Shown one piece after another: positions 8,038 through 17,173 of a stretch of DNA of 64,000 bases (positions within the stretch are counted from its first letter, which is position 1; the number at the start of each line of letters is the position of its first letter). The notes under the pieces are model-generated. The model ran no database searches and had not been told where the DNA came from. It saw only the letters and a list, made by a program, of their open reading frames with translations. Location: contig NZ_CP028136.1 in the NCBI RefSeq assembly GCF_003024155.1, positions 3,100,001-3,164,000 on the forward strand, given 5' to 3'. Made by a program: the position numbers and the translations under genes. This DNA comes from Christiangramia fulva (lineage in GTDB: Bacteria; Bacteroidota; Bacteroidia; Flavobacteriales; Flavobacteriaceae).

Positions 8038-8731
8038 AACAAAAAAAATATTACTTGTAGAAGATGACGATGCGCTTGGATATTTATTATCAGAGTATCT
8101 GAAGATCAAAAATTTCTCTGTAGAATGGGCGAAAAATGGGAAATCTGCTTTGGAAATTCTGAGAAAAAACCAGGATTTTAACCTGGCTATTCTTGATGTG
8201 ATGCTTCCGGACATTGATGGGTTCGATCTCGCGGGAAGACTTCAAAAAGATTTCCCTAATCTTCCGTTTCTGTTTCTTACGGCGCGTTCCCTTAAAATTG
8301 ATGTTCTCAAAGGCTTTTCCCTGGGAGCAGTTGATTATCTTAAAAAACCCATAGATGAAGAAGAACTGGTAGCACGCATCGAAGCCATTCTTTCACGAAT
8401 GGGGACCGATCAGGGCACAGAAAATCAGCCAAAAGAAACCTATAAAATTGGGGAATATACATTCGATAGTCAGAATCAGGAACTTAAACATGAAAAAGAA
8501 AGCATTTCTCTAACCGGCAGGGAGAGTGAGATCCTGGAATTCCTGATTATTCATAAAAATCAGTTGTCTTCACATAAAGAACTGCTTACCAAAATATGGG
8601 GGAAAGACGATTATTTCAATCGTAAGAGCCTGAATGTTTTTATTTCTCACCTTCGAAAATACCTTCAAAAAGATCCTCACCTCAGCATCGAAAATGTACA
8701 TAAAAGGGGGTTTATTCTAAAGGTTGAATGA
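8027..8731 (+). CDS. OmpR-family response regulator (RprY-like)
   Basis: A 234-residue response regulator. The receiver domain has the acidic pocket LLVEDDD near residue 10, the phospho-acceptor Asp57 in LAILDVMLPD, Thr in FLTARS and Lys in YLKKPID. The DNA-binding winged helix (about 140-232) carries LTGRESEILEFLI and KSLNVFISHLRKYL, typical of OmpR/PhoB regulators, which bind 11-base direct repeats as dimers. It overlaps the kinase gene by 11 bases and presumably receives phosphate from it. Direct repeats of the expected spacing lie upstream of the kinase and downstream of this gene, so it or the second regulator at 8801 may control both cassettes. Confidence 0.92.
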   Translation: MQPETKKILLVEDDDALGYLLSEYLKIKNFSVEWAKNGKSALEILRKNQDFNLAILDVMLPDIDGFDLAGRLQKDFPNLPFLFLTARSLKIDVLKGFSLGAVDYLKKPIDEEELVARIEAILSRMGTDQGTENQPKETYKIGEYTFDSQNQELKHEKESISLTGRESEILEFLIIHKNQLSSHKELLTKIWGKDDYFNRKSLNVFISHLRKYLQKDPHLSIENVHKRGFILKVE

Positions 8732-8740
8732 TCAGGAATT

Positions 8741-8767
8741 TTAAGCAAATCTTAAGAGAGCGATAAG
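8741..8767 (+). promoter_or_regulatory. Three 11-base-period TTAAG repeats before the second regulator
   Basis: TTAAG at 8741, TTAAG at 8752 and ATAAG at 8763, each 11 bases apart. The 17-base block TTAAGCAAATCTTAAGA is repeated with one change at 10839. This is the expected geometry for OmpR-family regulator dimers. Placement 35-60 bases before the start at 8801 fits activator binding. Confidence 0.6.
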
Positions 8768-8800
8768 AATGGTTTAAATTTATTGAATAAGTTTTGTAGC

Positions 8801-9472
8801 ATGAGAATTTTAATCGTTGAAGACGAACCTGGAATTGCCAATTTCGTCAAACAGGGCCTGGAAGAAGAATCTTTTGCTGTTGATGTGGCCGAAGACGGGA
8901 AGAAAGGCCTTGAACTTGCCTTAAGCGGCGTATATGATCTATTACTTCTTGACTGGATGGTTCCCGGCTACAGCGGTATCGAAATCTGCCGCAGGTTCAG
9001 AGAGAATTTTCCCAAAACACCGGTTATTTTTCTAACCGCGAAAGATACTGTTGATGAAACCATTTTCGGTCTTCAGTCAGGGGCGAATGACTACCTGAAA
9101 AAACCTTTTCATTTTGCCGAATTACTGGAACGTATAAGAGTTCAGCTTAGGCCGGTTACTTCCGAAAATCATTTAAAGTTCACTCTTGGAGATATTGGAC
9201 TCGATACTGCCACTCACCAGGTATTTCGAAATTCTGAGGAAATTTTACTTACTCAGAAAGAATTTGCGCTGCTTGAATACCTGATGCGCAATAAGGGGAG
9301 GGTATGCCGGCGTACCCAAATAATAGAAAAAGTTTGGGATATACATTTTGAATACAACACGGGCGTTATTGATGTTTTCATCAATTCACTAAGAAAAAAA
9401 TTGAAATTAGGCCCAAATGATAATTATATTCAAACCGTGCGTGGTGTAGGTTACATTGCCAAAGAAATATGA
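8801..9472 (+). CDS. OmpR-family response regulator (CusR/CopR-like)
   Basis: A 223-residue response regulator. The receiver has VEDEPG near the start, phospho-acceptor Asp51 in LLLLDWMVPGYSG, FLTAKD and YLKKPFHFAELLERI; the winged helix ends with the NTGVIDVFINSLRKKL recognition helix and VRGVGYIAKE. The closest remembered relatives are CusR, CopR and CzcR, metal-responsive regulators, and the RND metal-efflux operon starts 75 bases after its partner kinase. ATG 8801 is used instead of a TTG six codons upstream because MRILIVEDE is the normal beginning of the domain. It overlaps the kinase gene by four bases (ATGA). Confidence 0.92.
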   Translation: MRILIVEDEPGIANFVKQGLEEESFAVDVAEDGKKGLELALSGVYDLLLLDWMVPGYSGIEICRRFRENFPKTPVIFLTAKDTVDETIFGLQSGANDYLKKPFHFAELLERIRVQLRPVTSENHLKFTLGDIGLDTATHQVFRNSEEILLTQKEFALLEYLMRNKGRVCRRTQIIEKVWDIHFEYNTGVIDVFINSLRKKLKLGPNDNYIQTVRGVGYIAKEI

Positions 9473-10842
9473 AACTCCACTTCAGAAACCGAATAGCATT
9501 ACATTATATCGTGGCCACAGCGATTGTTATAGCCGTGGTTTTTGTTACTATTTTCCTGATTGTAAAAGAAACGGTATATGCCAATCTTGATCATGATCTC
9601 AATTTCGAGATAAATAAACATAGTGAAGAAATTGTTGTGCGAAATGACAGTATCTATTTCTATAATAAAAAAGAACTGGAAGAACGGGAGCATCAGGAAG
9701 TGCAGGTAAACCCTGTTTTTATACAATTAATAGATACCACCGGTACCATTTTTGACAAATCTCCGAATTTAAAAGATGAGGAGCTTAAAATATCTTCACT
9801 CCAGCCTGACGGAAGTCATTTTAACTCCCGATTTTCAGATAAATTGATTCGACAGGTGCAACTACCGGTTAAAAGAAACGGGGTGATCAAAGGTTATGTG
9901 ATTGCCGGAATGTCCCTGGACGCGTCACTCATTCTTCTTGATAAACTGAAAAATACGCTGTTAATATTATTTCCGATTATCCTTTTCGGACTTTTCTTTA
10001 TTTCGAGTTACCTGGCGCATCGAAGTATTAAACCAATACGTTCCATTATTACCACCACCAACAGGATAACTCAGGAAAATCTAAGTGAACGGGTAGAGTT
10101 ACCGGCACAAAAAGATGAACTTTACGAACTTTCTGCAGCGATCAATGAACTGCTCAGCCGTATTGAAAAGACCATTGAGCGCGAACGTGAGTTTACCTCA
10201 GATGCTTCTCATGAACTGCGAACTCCGCTTTCCTCCTTAAGAGGGACGCTGGAAGTGCTCGTTAGAAAAGAAAGGAGCAGGGAGGAGTATGAAGAAAAGA
10301 TCCAATACAGCTTATCTGTAATTGATATGATGAGCAATATCATTCAACAGCTGCTGACGCTGGCTCGCATGGATTCAGCATCCGATTTAAATAAGCAAAA
10401 AAAGATCCTGCTTCCCGAACTTCTCGATCAGATTTTAGAAAGATATACAGCTGAAATTAAAAAGAAAAATCTTAAAATAGATCTTCAATTTCAGCCTGAA
10501 ATCGACACTCAGGTACCTGAATATTATTCCAACCTTATAATGGATAATATCATCAATAACGCCATAAAATATTCCGGAAGGGATGCTTCTATAAAAATTG
10601 TACTTAAAGAAATCGATGGCCATTTGGTATGTATGGTTAAAGATCACGGAATAGGCATCAGGAAGGAAGATCAGGAAAAACTCTTCAATAATTTCTTCCG
10701 CTCAGACGCGCTAAATCATAAAGATATTCCCGGAAACGGACTTGGTTTATCAATTGTTAAAAAATCAGCAGATGCTATTAATGCCAAAGTTGAGGTTGAA
10801 AGCGAACTCAATAACGGAAGTATTTTCAGCGTATATTTTTAA
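9469..10842 (+). CDS. Sensor histidine kinase (CusS-like)
   Basis: A 457-residue kinase with an N-terminal helix (about residues 11-31), a periplasmic sensor domain of about 130 residues, a second helix (LLILFPIILFGLFFISSYLA), a HAMP linker beginning HRSIKPIRSIITTTNRIT, and the dimerisation domain with His248 in FTSDASHELRTPLSS. The ATP-binding boxes are NLIMDNIINNAIKYSG, MVKDHGIGIRKEDQ and GNGLGLSIVKKSAD. The architecture is that of CusS/CzcS metal sensors. It is translationally coupled to the regulator and followed by the efflux genes, so sensing a metal in the periplasm is the natural hypothesis. The stop codon lies inside the first repeat of the downstream operator. Confidence 0.92.
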   Translation: MKLHFRNRIALHYIVATAIVIAVVFVTIFLIVKETVYANLDHDLNFEINKHSEEIVVRNDSIYFYNKKELEEREHQEVQVNPVFIQLIDTTGTIFDKSPNLKDEELKISSLQPDGSHFNSRFSDKLIRQVQLPVKRNGVIKGYVIAGMSLDASLILLDKLKNTLLILFPIILFGLFFISSYLAHRSIKPIRSIITTTNRITQENLSERVELPAQKDELYELSAAINELLSRIEKTIEREREFTSDASHELRTPLSSLRGTLEVLVRKERSREEYEEKIQYSLSVIDMMSNIIQQLLTLARMDSASDLNKQKKILLPELLDQILERYTAEIKKKNLKIDLQFQPEIDTQVPEYYSNLIMDNIINNAIKYSGRDASIKIVLKEIDGHLVCMVKDHGIGIRKEDQEKLFNNFFRSDALNHKDIPGNGLGLSIVKKSADAINAKVEVESELNNGSIFSVYF

Positions 10843-10876
10843 GCGAATCTTAAGATAACCCTCAGAAAGAGCTAAG
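10839..10876 (+). promoter_or_regulatory. Four 11-base-period repeats before the efflux operon
   Basis: TTAAG at 10839, TTAAG at 10850, CTCAG at 10861 and CTAAG at 10872, all exactly 11 bases apart. The first overlaps the kinase stop codon. The first two reproduce the block at 8741. A tandem array of this period is what two OmpR-family dimers would occupy, directly before the RND gene starting at 10917. Confidence 0.65.
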
Positions 10877-10916
10877 GGACCGGTAATAGATTTGAAAAAA
10901 ATAAGAAATCCGGTTC

Positions 10917-13900
10917 ATGTTATCAAAAATTATAAAATTCAGTCTTACCCATAAGCTGATCATTTTCGTTTTCACTGCAGTAATCGTTGGATTTGGTATT
11001 TACTCACTTACCAATATTTCCATAGGCGCGGTACCCGATGTGACCAATAACCAGGTTCAGGTGATCACTACTTCACAAAATCTTTCCACGCAGGATATGG
11101 AGCAGTTCATAACCTATCCAGTAGAGCTTGAAATGGCGAATTTGCCAGGGGTGAAGGAGATCCGATCGGTTTCCAAGTTCGGTCTTTCAGTGGTTACTAT
11201 TGTCTTTGAAGAAAACCTTGGAACCTATCTTCCGCGTCAGCTTATCGCCGAAAAAATAAAATCTGCTTCCGAAAAAATTCCCGAAGGCTTTGGCACACCT
11301 ACAATGGGCCCGATTACGACTGGCCTCGGAGAGATCTATCAATATATTTTAGACACCAAACCCGGTTATGAAAATAAATACTCTGCCCGTGAATTGCGAA
11401 CCATTCAGGACTGGATCGTAAAAAGGCAGTTATCGGGAATTCCCGGTGTGGTCGAGATCAATGCCTGGGGTGGATATCTTAAGGAATATGAGGTCGCCAT
11501 CAATACGAAAAAGCTGAACGCGATGAACATTCCGGTTACCACTATTTTCGATGCGCTGGAAAAGAATAACAGCGTGGCAGGTGGCGGTTATATTGAAAGA
11601 TCAGGGCAGGCCTATTTCATTCGCGGCCAGGGAAGGGTAAATTCGCTGGATGACATCCGCAATATTGTGGTAAAAAATGACAATGGAACGCCTGTTTATA
11701 TTAAAGATGTAGCAGAAGTAGGTTTCGGCCACGCGCCGAGATACGGAGCCATTACTGGAAATGGTGAGGGCGAGAAAGTACTGGGGCAGGTGATGATGCT
11801 GAAAGGAGCAAATTCAAATAAAGTCATCAATGCCGTAAAAGAAAGGGTGAAAGAAGTGTCTAAAAACCTTCCAGAAGGAGTAATGATAAGACCTTTTTTA
11901 GACCGAAGTAGCCTTATCGCCAAAACCACCAATACCATTGCCGAAAACCTGATCCTGGGTTGTTTGATCGTAATTTTTGTAGTGGTTTTGCTTCTGGGAA
12001 ATTTTAGGTCCGGACTTGTTGTAGCTTCAGTTATTCCCCTTTGTTTGTTATTTGCTCTCTCCCTGATGTATATTTTCGGAATTGATGCCAATCTTATGAG
12101 CCTTGGTGCCATAGATTTTGGGATCATCATAGACGGGGCGGTGATCATTGTGGAATACACCGCTTACCAGATCACCCGAAAACAGAAGGAATATGGAGAA
12201 CTTTCAGGAAGGGAGACCAAAAACCTGAAAGACAGGGCCACCTATTCAAGCGCTTCAAAAATGATGAGTTCGGCAATTTTCGGGCAATTGATCATCCTCA
12301 TTGTTTTTATTCCAATTCTATCCCTGAGCGGCGTGGAAGGTAAAATGTTCCGTCCTATGGCACTCACTTTCAGTTTCGCATTGATAGGCGCTATGCTTTT
12401 CTGCCTGACCTACGTTCCGGTAATGTCTTCAGTTTTTCTGAAGGCAAAACAGCCTTCCCCTAAGAATATTTCTGTGCGGATCATTTCATTTTTGAACAGG
12501 CGCTATGAAAGAACCATTTACTGGGCGCTGAAAAGGAAAAAGTTTGTCATTGGCGTAGCAGCAGGATTGCTCGCTCTTTCAGTGTATGTTTTCACAACGA
12601 TGGGCGGGGAATTTATTCCGCAGTTAGATGAAGGAGATTTCGTGATCCAGCCGGTATTGAAAACCGGTACTTCATTGAGCAAGACCATAGAAACCACCAC
12701 GAAAATCGAAAATATACTTCGTGATAGTTTTCCGGAAGTAGAACAGGTGGTAAGCCGTATTGGCGCCGCCGAAGTACCTACCGATCCCATGTCTATGGAA
12801 GAAACCGATGTCATTGTTACTTTGAAACCAAAAAGCGAATGGGTTTCTGCCGAATCTAAAGATGAATTAGCTGAAAAAATTAAAAAGGCGCTTTCCGTTT
12901 TTCCAAATATGGAAATTGAATTCACACAACCAATTGAAATGAGGTTCAACGAACTGATCACTGGGGTTAGGGCCGATATTGCCATTAAAGTATTCGGTGA
13001 AGATCTGGATATATTAAATACCAAGGCCAACCAGATCAAAGAAAAGATCAAAGGCGTTGATGGCGCTTCTGATATCAGCGTGGAAAAGATAGTGGGCCTT
13101 CCGCAAATGAATGTGAAATACGACCGGGACAAAATTGCCCGCTACGGGCTGAATATCCATGACCTTAATGAAATTGTAACCATGGGCTTTTCAGGAAAAT
13201 CTATGGGTAGCGTTTTTGAAGGGGAAAAACGATTCGATCTTGTGCTCAGGCTGGCAAAAGAAAAGCGCCAGGATATTTCAAATTTAAAAAATCTCTATAT
13301 AGATATTCCGGCCGGTGGAAAGATTCCACTTAGTGAAGTAGCCGATATTACTTATCAAAAGAGCGCTGCGAAAATTTCCAGGGATAATACCAAACGCCGA
13401 ATTGTGGTGGGTGTAAATGTTCGTAATCGGGATCTGGAATCGGTAGTAAAAGATATTCAAAAGATAGTTGATGAAGATATTAGCCTGCCTCCAGGATATA
13501 GCATCACTTATGGCGGACAATTTGAGAATCTGCAGAGCGCTACAAAACGTTTGAAATTAGCTGTGCCTATCGCTTTATTTCTGATTTTCCTCTTGCTTTA
13601 TTTCGCATTTGATTCCATGAGGCAGGCTTTAATGATCTTTTCTGCAATCCCTCTTGCGGCCGTGGGCGGAGTTCTTCTTTTATGGTTGCGGGATATGCCT
13701 TTCAGTATCTCGGCGGGTGTTGGTTTTATCGCGCTCTTTGGTATCGCCGTGCTGAATGGTATTGTTTTGATCGAACATTTCAAAGAATTACGGGAAGAAG
13801 GAATGCCGCACAGCGATGAACTCATTGTTAACGGAGCGAAGGATCGTCTGCGGGCTGTTTTGCTTACCGCATCGGCTGCAGCACTCGGATTCCTGCCTAT

Positions 13901-15263
13901 GGCCATTTCTAACAGCGCAGGCGCTGAGGTTCAACGACCTTTGGCAACGGTGGTGATTGGAGGGCTCATAACTTCCACTTTACTTACACTTGTTGTACTA
14001 CCGGTGGTTTACTCTATGTTCCATAAAGATGAAGAACCTAAAAAGATAAAACGTCTGAATAACAATAAAAATCACCGCATTAAGGCGTTAGCTACAATTC
14101 TATTGCTTCTAAGTATCCCTGGTTTTTCCCAAAACAGGCCTGTAAACAGTTTTGAAGAACTTCGGGAACTGGCCTTTAAAAACAATAATGCCCTTAAAGC
14201 CTCGTCGCTTGGAGTTGATGAAGCCCGGGCACTCGAAGGAACTGCATTCGACTTTGGTAAAACAGCAGTTTATTATCAATATGACGAAAGTAACCTTTCC
14301 GGTAACGTACCGCTGAAAACTTTCGGGGTACAACAGGATTTTCTTTTTCCCACAGTCTATTTTGCCCGAAATAAACTTCAGAAGAAAATCACAAAAACCC
14401 AAAGCAGTGCTTTTGATCTCAATTCTCTTCAGCTTGAACAGGCTTTAGCCGCCGCTTATTACAGATTTCAGTATGAAAAAGCAAAAAGCAGGGTATATGA
14501 GAAAATTGATAGTCTTTATAAGAATTTCGCCCATGCTGCCGAACGAAAATTTGAGCTGGGAGAATCTAATTACCTCGAGAAGATCACGGCACGGGCCAGG
14601 CAAAAACAACTGGAGACAGCTTTTCAGCAAAGCGAAAAAGACATCAGGTCAACATTTGATGAAATCAAATCTCTTGTTCAAACCGAAAAGGATTTTTATC
14701 TGCCCGGAGTACCCCTGGACAAGTTGGAATTGAGGAATATAAGCCTTGAAAACCACCCGGGTCTTGATTTCTATCAGAATCAGATGGAAGTGAGAAAATC
14801 TCAGGCAGGGCTGGAAAAGCAGCATTTGCTTCCCGATATCACTCTTAATTATTTTGAAGCCGATAATTCGGCTATTTCAGATAATCTGATTGGATATCAG
14901 GTGGGACTAAAAATTCCTCTTTTTTTTAATGCAAATTCCTCCCGGATCAAAGCCGCCAAAATTTCAGAAAAAATCGCTGAAAATACACTTACAAATTACA
15001 GGGTGCAGCTGCAATCAAGATACGAGATGTTGCTGAATGACCTGCAGAAATATCAGCAATCGCTTTCCTATTACGAAGAAGAAGGGAACGCCCTTGCGGG
15101 AGAAATAGAAAAAACAGCCGTGGTAAGCTATAAAAATGGTGAAATAGACTTTTTTGAATACATACAAAGTCTGGAAAATGCATTTCAGATCAGGCTGGCT
15201 TACCTGGATGATCTTAACAAATACAATCAAACTGTAATTCAAATAAATTATTTAACACTATAA
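10917..15263 (+). CDS. czcA: CzcA-type RND heavy-metal pump fused to a TolC-like outer-membrane factor
   Basis: A 1448-residue protein. Residues 1 to about 1040 are a complete heavy-metal RND pump: proton-relay motif DFGIIIDGAVIIVE (Asp400, Asp406, Glu413, matching the essential acidic triad of CzcA), the MRFNELITGVR stretch typical of CzcA/CnrA rather than CusA, and twelve helices ending near VVLPVVYSMFHKDEE. A linker and a signal-peptide-like helix (about 1058-1072, ending PGFSQ) then lead into about 375 residues of TolC-family outer-membrane factor with long coiled-coil helices. Divalent cations such as Zn, Co, Cd or Ni are more likely substrates than Cu/Ag, though a Met in GKSMGSVFEG leaves Cu/Ag open. 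The frame is continuous. The signal-like helix suggests cleavage may separate the halves. Confidence 0.9.
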   Translation: MLSKIIKFSLTHKLIIFVFTAVIVGFGIYSLTNISIGAVPDVTNNQVQVITTSQNLSTQDMEQFITYPVELEMANLPGVKEIRSVSKFGLSVVTIVFEENLGTYLPRQLIAEKIKSASEKIPEGFGTPTMGPITTGLGEIYQYILDTKPGYENKYSARELRTIQDWIVKRQLSGIPGVVEINAWGGYLKEYEVAINTKKLNAMNIPVTTIFDALEKNNSVAGGGYIERSGQAYFIRGQGRVNSLDDIRNIVVKNDNGTPVYIKDVAEVGFGHAPRYGAITGNGEGEKVLGQVMMLKGANSNKVINAVKERVKEVSKNLPEGVMIRPFLDRSSLIAKTTNTIAENLILGCLIVIFVVVLLLGNFRSGLVVASVIPLCLLFALSLMYIFGIDANLMSLGAIDFGIIIDGAVIIVEYTAYQITRKQKEYGELSGRETKNLKDRATYSSASKMMSSAIFGQLIILIVFIPILSLSGVEGKMFRPMALTFSFALIGAMLFCLTYVPVMSSVFLKAKQPSPKNISVRIISFLNRRYERTIYWALKRKKFVIGVAAGLLALSVYVFTTMGGEFIPQLDEGDFVIQPVLKTGTSLSKTIETTTKIENILRDSFPEVEQVVSRIGAAEVPTDPMSMEETDVIVTLKPKSEWVSAESKDELAEKIKKALSVFPNMEIEFTQPIEMRFNELITGVRADIAIKVFGEDLDILNTKANQIKEKIKGVDGASDISVEKIVGLPQMNVKYDRDKIARYGLNIHDLNEIVTMGFSGKSMGSVFEGEKRFDLVLRLAKEKRQDISNLKNLYIDIPAGGKIPLSEVADITYQKSAAKISRDNTKRRIVVGVNVRNRDLESVVKDIQKIVDEDISLPPGYSITYGGQFENLQSATKRLKLAVPIALFLIFLLLYFAFDSMRQALMIFSAIPLAAVGGVLLLWLRDMPFSISAGVGFIALFGIAVLNGIVLIEHFKELREEGMPHSDELIVNGAKDRLRAVLLTASAAALGFLPMAISNSAGAEVQRPLATVVIGGLITSTLLTLVVLPVVYSMFHKDEEPKKIKRLNNNKNHRIKALATILLLLSIPGFSQNRPVNSFEELRELAFKNNNALKASSLGVDEARALEGTAFDFGKTAVYYQYDESNLSGNVPLKTFGVQQDFLFPTVYFARNKLQKKITKTQSSAFDLNSLQLEQALAAAYYRFQYEKAKSRVYEKIDSLYKNFAHAAERKFELGESNYLEKITARARQKQLETAFQQSEKDIRSTFDEIKSLVQTEKDFYLPGVPLDKLELRNISLENHPGLDFYQNQMEVRKSQAGLEKQHLLPDITLNYFEADNSAISDNLIGYQVGLKIPLFFNANSSRIKAAKISEKIAENTLTNYRVQLQSRYEMLLNDLQKYQQSLSYYEEEGNALAGEIEKTAVVSYKNGEIDFFEYIQSLENAFQIRLAYLDDLNKYNQTVIQINYLTL

Positions 15264-15270
15264 TCTGGTG

Positions 15271-16410
15271 ATGAAAACAACAATAATACATCGGTTAATT
15301 TTATCAATTTTGGGTCTAATGCTCGCTTCCTGTGCAAATTCTGAAAAGAAAATTGTTTCAGAAGTCGAGGTCAAATCCGATATTCAGGTAACAGAGAATC
15401 AGTTCAAAGGCAATGATATGCGGCTGGGCCAGATCCAGGAAAAGGATTTTCCACAGATGGTGGAATCTACGGGAATTATTGATGTTCCGCCGGAAAATAA
15501 GGCAATAATAAGTCCGTATATGGAAGGTTATGTGAAAGATACCCCGCTTTTAATTGGCGATAAGGTGGAGCGCGGACAATTTTTGGTGAGCCTGGAAAAC
15601 CCTGATTATGTACAATTACAGCAGGATTATTTGGATGCACTGGAGCAGCTTCAGTTTTTAAAGTCGGAATACGAGCGACAAAAAACTCTGGCCGAAGAAA
15701 AAATCACTTCCCAAAAGAATTTTCTCAAAGCCGAAAGCGATTATAAAAGAAACCTTTCCAGGTATAATGCATTGAAGAAAAAGCTGCAGATGCTCAATAT
15801 CGATCCTTCCAATGTGGAAAAAGGAAATATAACTTCAACAGTAAATCTTTACGCTCCAATTTCAGGGAGCATAACAGAAATGATGATTAGTAAAGGAATG
15901 CACGTTTCGGCTGCTGATAAGCTTATGCAAATTACTGATATCAATCACCTCCACCTGGAATTGAACGTTTTTGAAAAAGATGTTATGAAACTTAAAGCGG
16001 GGCAGGACATTCTTGTTAATATTCCTGAGGCTACAGAAGACACTCTTGCAGCCGAAATTCACCTTATTGGCAAATCTATAGATGAAGATAAACGAACCGT
16101 GCGCGTTCACGGTCATTTTAAAGATGAAGAAAATAATAATTTCGCAGCGGGGATGTTTGTGGATGCCCAGATCGTGATCGGATCGCAAAAAGCTATGGCG
16201 ATTCCTTCAGAAAGCGTGGTTTCGCTTGACGACAAGAATTATGTTCTTGTTCTTAACTCGAAAGAAAAAAATATTTATTACCTCGATCGAAGAGAAGTAT
16301 TAACGGGAGATAGCTATAAAGGTTATACTCTCATAAAAAATGCAGCCGATTTTAAAAATGGAGACCAGCTGCTGGTAAAAGGTGCATTTCCATTGATCAC
16401 AGCGGAATAA
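15271..16410 (+). CDS. czcB: RND periplasmic adaptor (membrane fusion) lipoprotein, CzcB/CusB type
   Basis: A 379-residue adaptor joining the inner-membrane pump to the outer-membrane channel. The signal peptide ends in a lipobox (LMLASC, Cys21). The barrel-sandwich/lipoyl halves are ISPYMEGYVKDTPLLIGDKVERGQ and VNLYAPISGSITEMMISKGM, separated by a coiled-coil hairpin (about residues 110-175); the beta-barrel and membrane-proximal domains follow (LHLELNVFEKDVMKLKAGQ, FAAGMFVDAQIVIGSQKAMAIP). ATG 15271 is preferred over the GTG immediately before it. Seven bases separate it from the pump gene, so it is the last gene of the efflux operon. No CusF-like metal-binding extension is visible. Confidence 0.9.
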   Translation: MKTTIIHRLILSILGLMLASCANSEKKIVSEVEVKSDIQVTENQFKGNDMRLGQIQEKDFPQMVESTGIIDVPPENKAIISPYMEGYVKDTPLLIGDKVERGQFLVSLENPDYVQLQQDYLDALEQLQFLKSEYERQKTLAEEKITSQKNFLKAESDYKRNLSRYNALKKKLQMLNIDPSNVEKGNITSTVNLYAPISGSITEMMISKGMHVSAADKLMQITDINHLHLELNVFEKDVMKLKAGQDILVNIPEATEDTLAAEIHLIGKSIDEDKRTVRVHGHFKDEENNNFAAGMFVDAQIVIGSQKAMAIPSESVVSLDDKNYVLVLNSKEKNIYYLDRREVLTGDSYKGYTLIKNAADFKNGDQLLVKGAFPLITAE

Positions 16411-16590
16411 TTTAGTCCTGAAACCTCATTTTTGATTAATGACCGATCACTTTACCGAAAGCCAGAGAAATAGGAAAGTGATAAGGAAGCTGAGAAGATA
16501 AAGTATTAAGGAGATCATTTTTTAAAAATTACTAAAGTGTTGAAGAAGAAAGCAAGGACAAAGAAAATAATCTTGAGGTAAAGAGTTATT
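16411..16590. other. AT-rich spacer between the adaptor gene and a convergent regulator
   Basis: A purine-rich run on the plus strand (many AAG/GAA) with no significant frame, no strong hairpin and no recognisable RNA. It separates the 3' ends of two convergent units. Confidence 0.3.
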
Positions 16591-16788
16591 TCAATTCTTT
16601 TCATCTTCAAAAATATCTTCAATTTGTAGCTTGAAAAGCCTTGCAAATTTGAAAGCTAAAGGTAAACTGGGATCAAATTTGCCTTTTTCAATAGCGTTTA
16701 TGGTCTGGCGTGAAACTCCGGTTTCCTCTGCAAGCTGGGCCTGGGTCATATCATTTTCTGCCCTCAGTACTTTGAGTCGGTTTTTCAT
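16591..16788 (-). CDS. Small XRE-family transcriptional regulator
   Basis: A 65-residue protein made almost entirely of a helix-turn-helix: MKNRLKVLRAENDMTQAQLA, then EETGVSRQTINAIEKGKFDP, then LKIEDIF-like ending (LQIEDIFEDEKN). This matches compact Cro/CI-type regulators of the YozG class that travel with a small membrane protein. It overlaps the membrane protein gene upstream by four bases (ATGA), so the two are co-expressed. It probably represses its own operon through the palindromic sites at 17174-17256 (inference). Confidence 0.88.
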   Translation of the reverse strand: MKNRLKVLRAENDMTQAQLAEETGVSRQTINAIEKGKFDPSLPLAFKFARLFKLQIEDIFEDEKN

Positions 16789-17171
16789 TTGTAGCGGGCA
16801 TTTCCGATTAAAATGGCGGCGATATAGGTTATTCCAAGCAGAAAGACCAGATGGGAGATCTCGGCGTCAAATCCAATCACATTGGTAATATCCAAAGCAG
16901 AATAACCTATGCCGGCAACCAATGCCACTCCAAGGGTGATGCCCATTGCATCCAGTTGAATTTTGCGCTGTAGCTCATCTATTTGCTGAAGCAGCCGGAT
17001 ATTTGCGAGGATCATACCAACTCCTATCAGCAGGTTTGCCAGGATCATTATCACCGAAATAGTAACATTGAAATTCCAGATGAATTTCGCTCCAAATGTC
17101 ACCAGCGCCAGACTTAAGACCCATCCTAAGGTCCAGAAAGCCAGTTTTAAAGTGTATTTATTTGTATTCAT
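16785..17171 (-). CDS. Four-helix membrane protein paired with the XRE regulator
   Basis: A 128-residue protein with four hydrophobic helices: LAFWTLGWVLSLALVTFGA, NVTISVIMILANLLIGVGMIL, MGITLGVALVAGIGYSAL and LVFLLGITYIAAILIG. A short charged amphipathic stretch (RLLQQIDELQRKIQLDA) lies in the middle. No family with a known function is recognised. It is the first gene of a two-gene unit with the XRE regulator, an arrangement also seen in Firmicutes and Bacteroidota, where the membrane partner is thought to influence the regulator; here that is inference. The start at 17171 lies right after the operator-like repeats. Confidence 0.75.
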   Translation of the reverse strand: MNTNKYTLKLAFWTLGWVLSLALVTFGAKFIWNFNVTISVIMILANLLIGVGMILANIRLLQQIDELQRKIQLDAMGITLGVALVAGIGYSALDITNVIGFDAEISHLVFLLGITYIAAILIGNARYK

Positions 17172-17173
17172 AT

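Noticed and set aside
11696..13132. Two minus-strand open frames (11696-12160, 12518-13132) opposite the RND pump
   Set aside because: Complementary to conserved pump helices; low-complexity Ser/Ile/Thr translations typical of antisense shadows.
10917..15263. Pump-channel fusion as an assembly error
   Set aside because: One uninterrupted frame with no stop or homopolymer problem at the junction, and such fusions are known in Bacteroidota.
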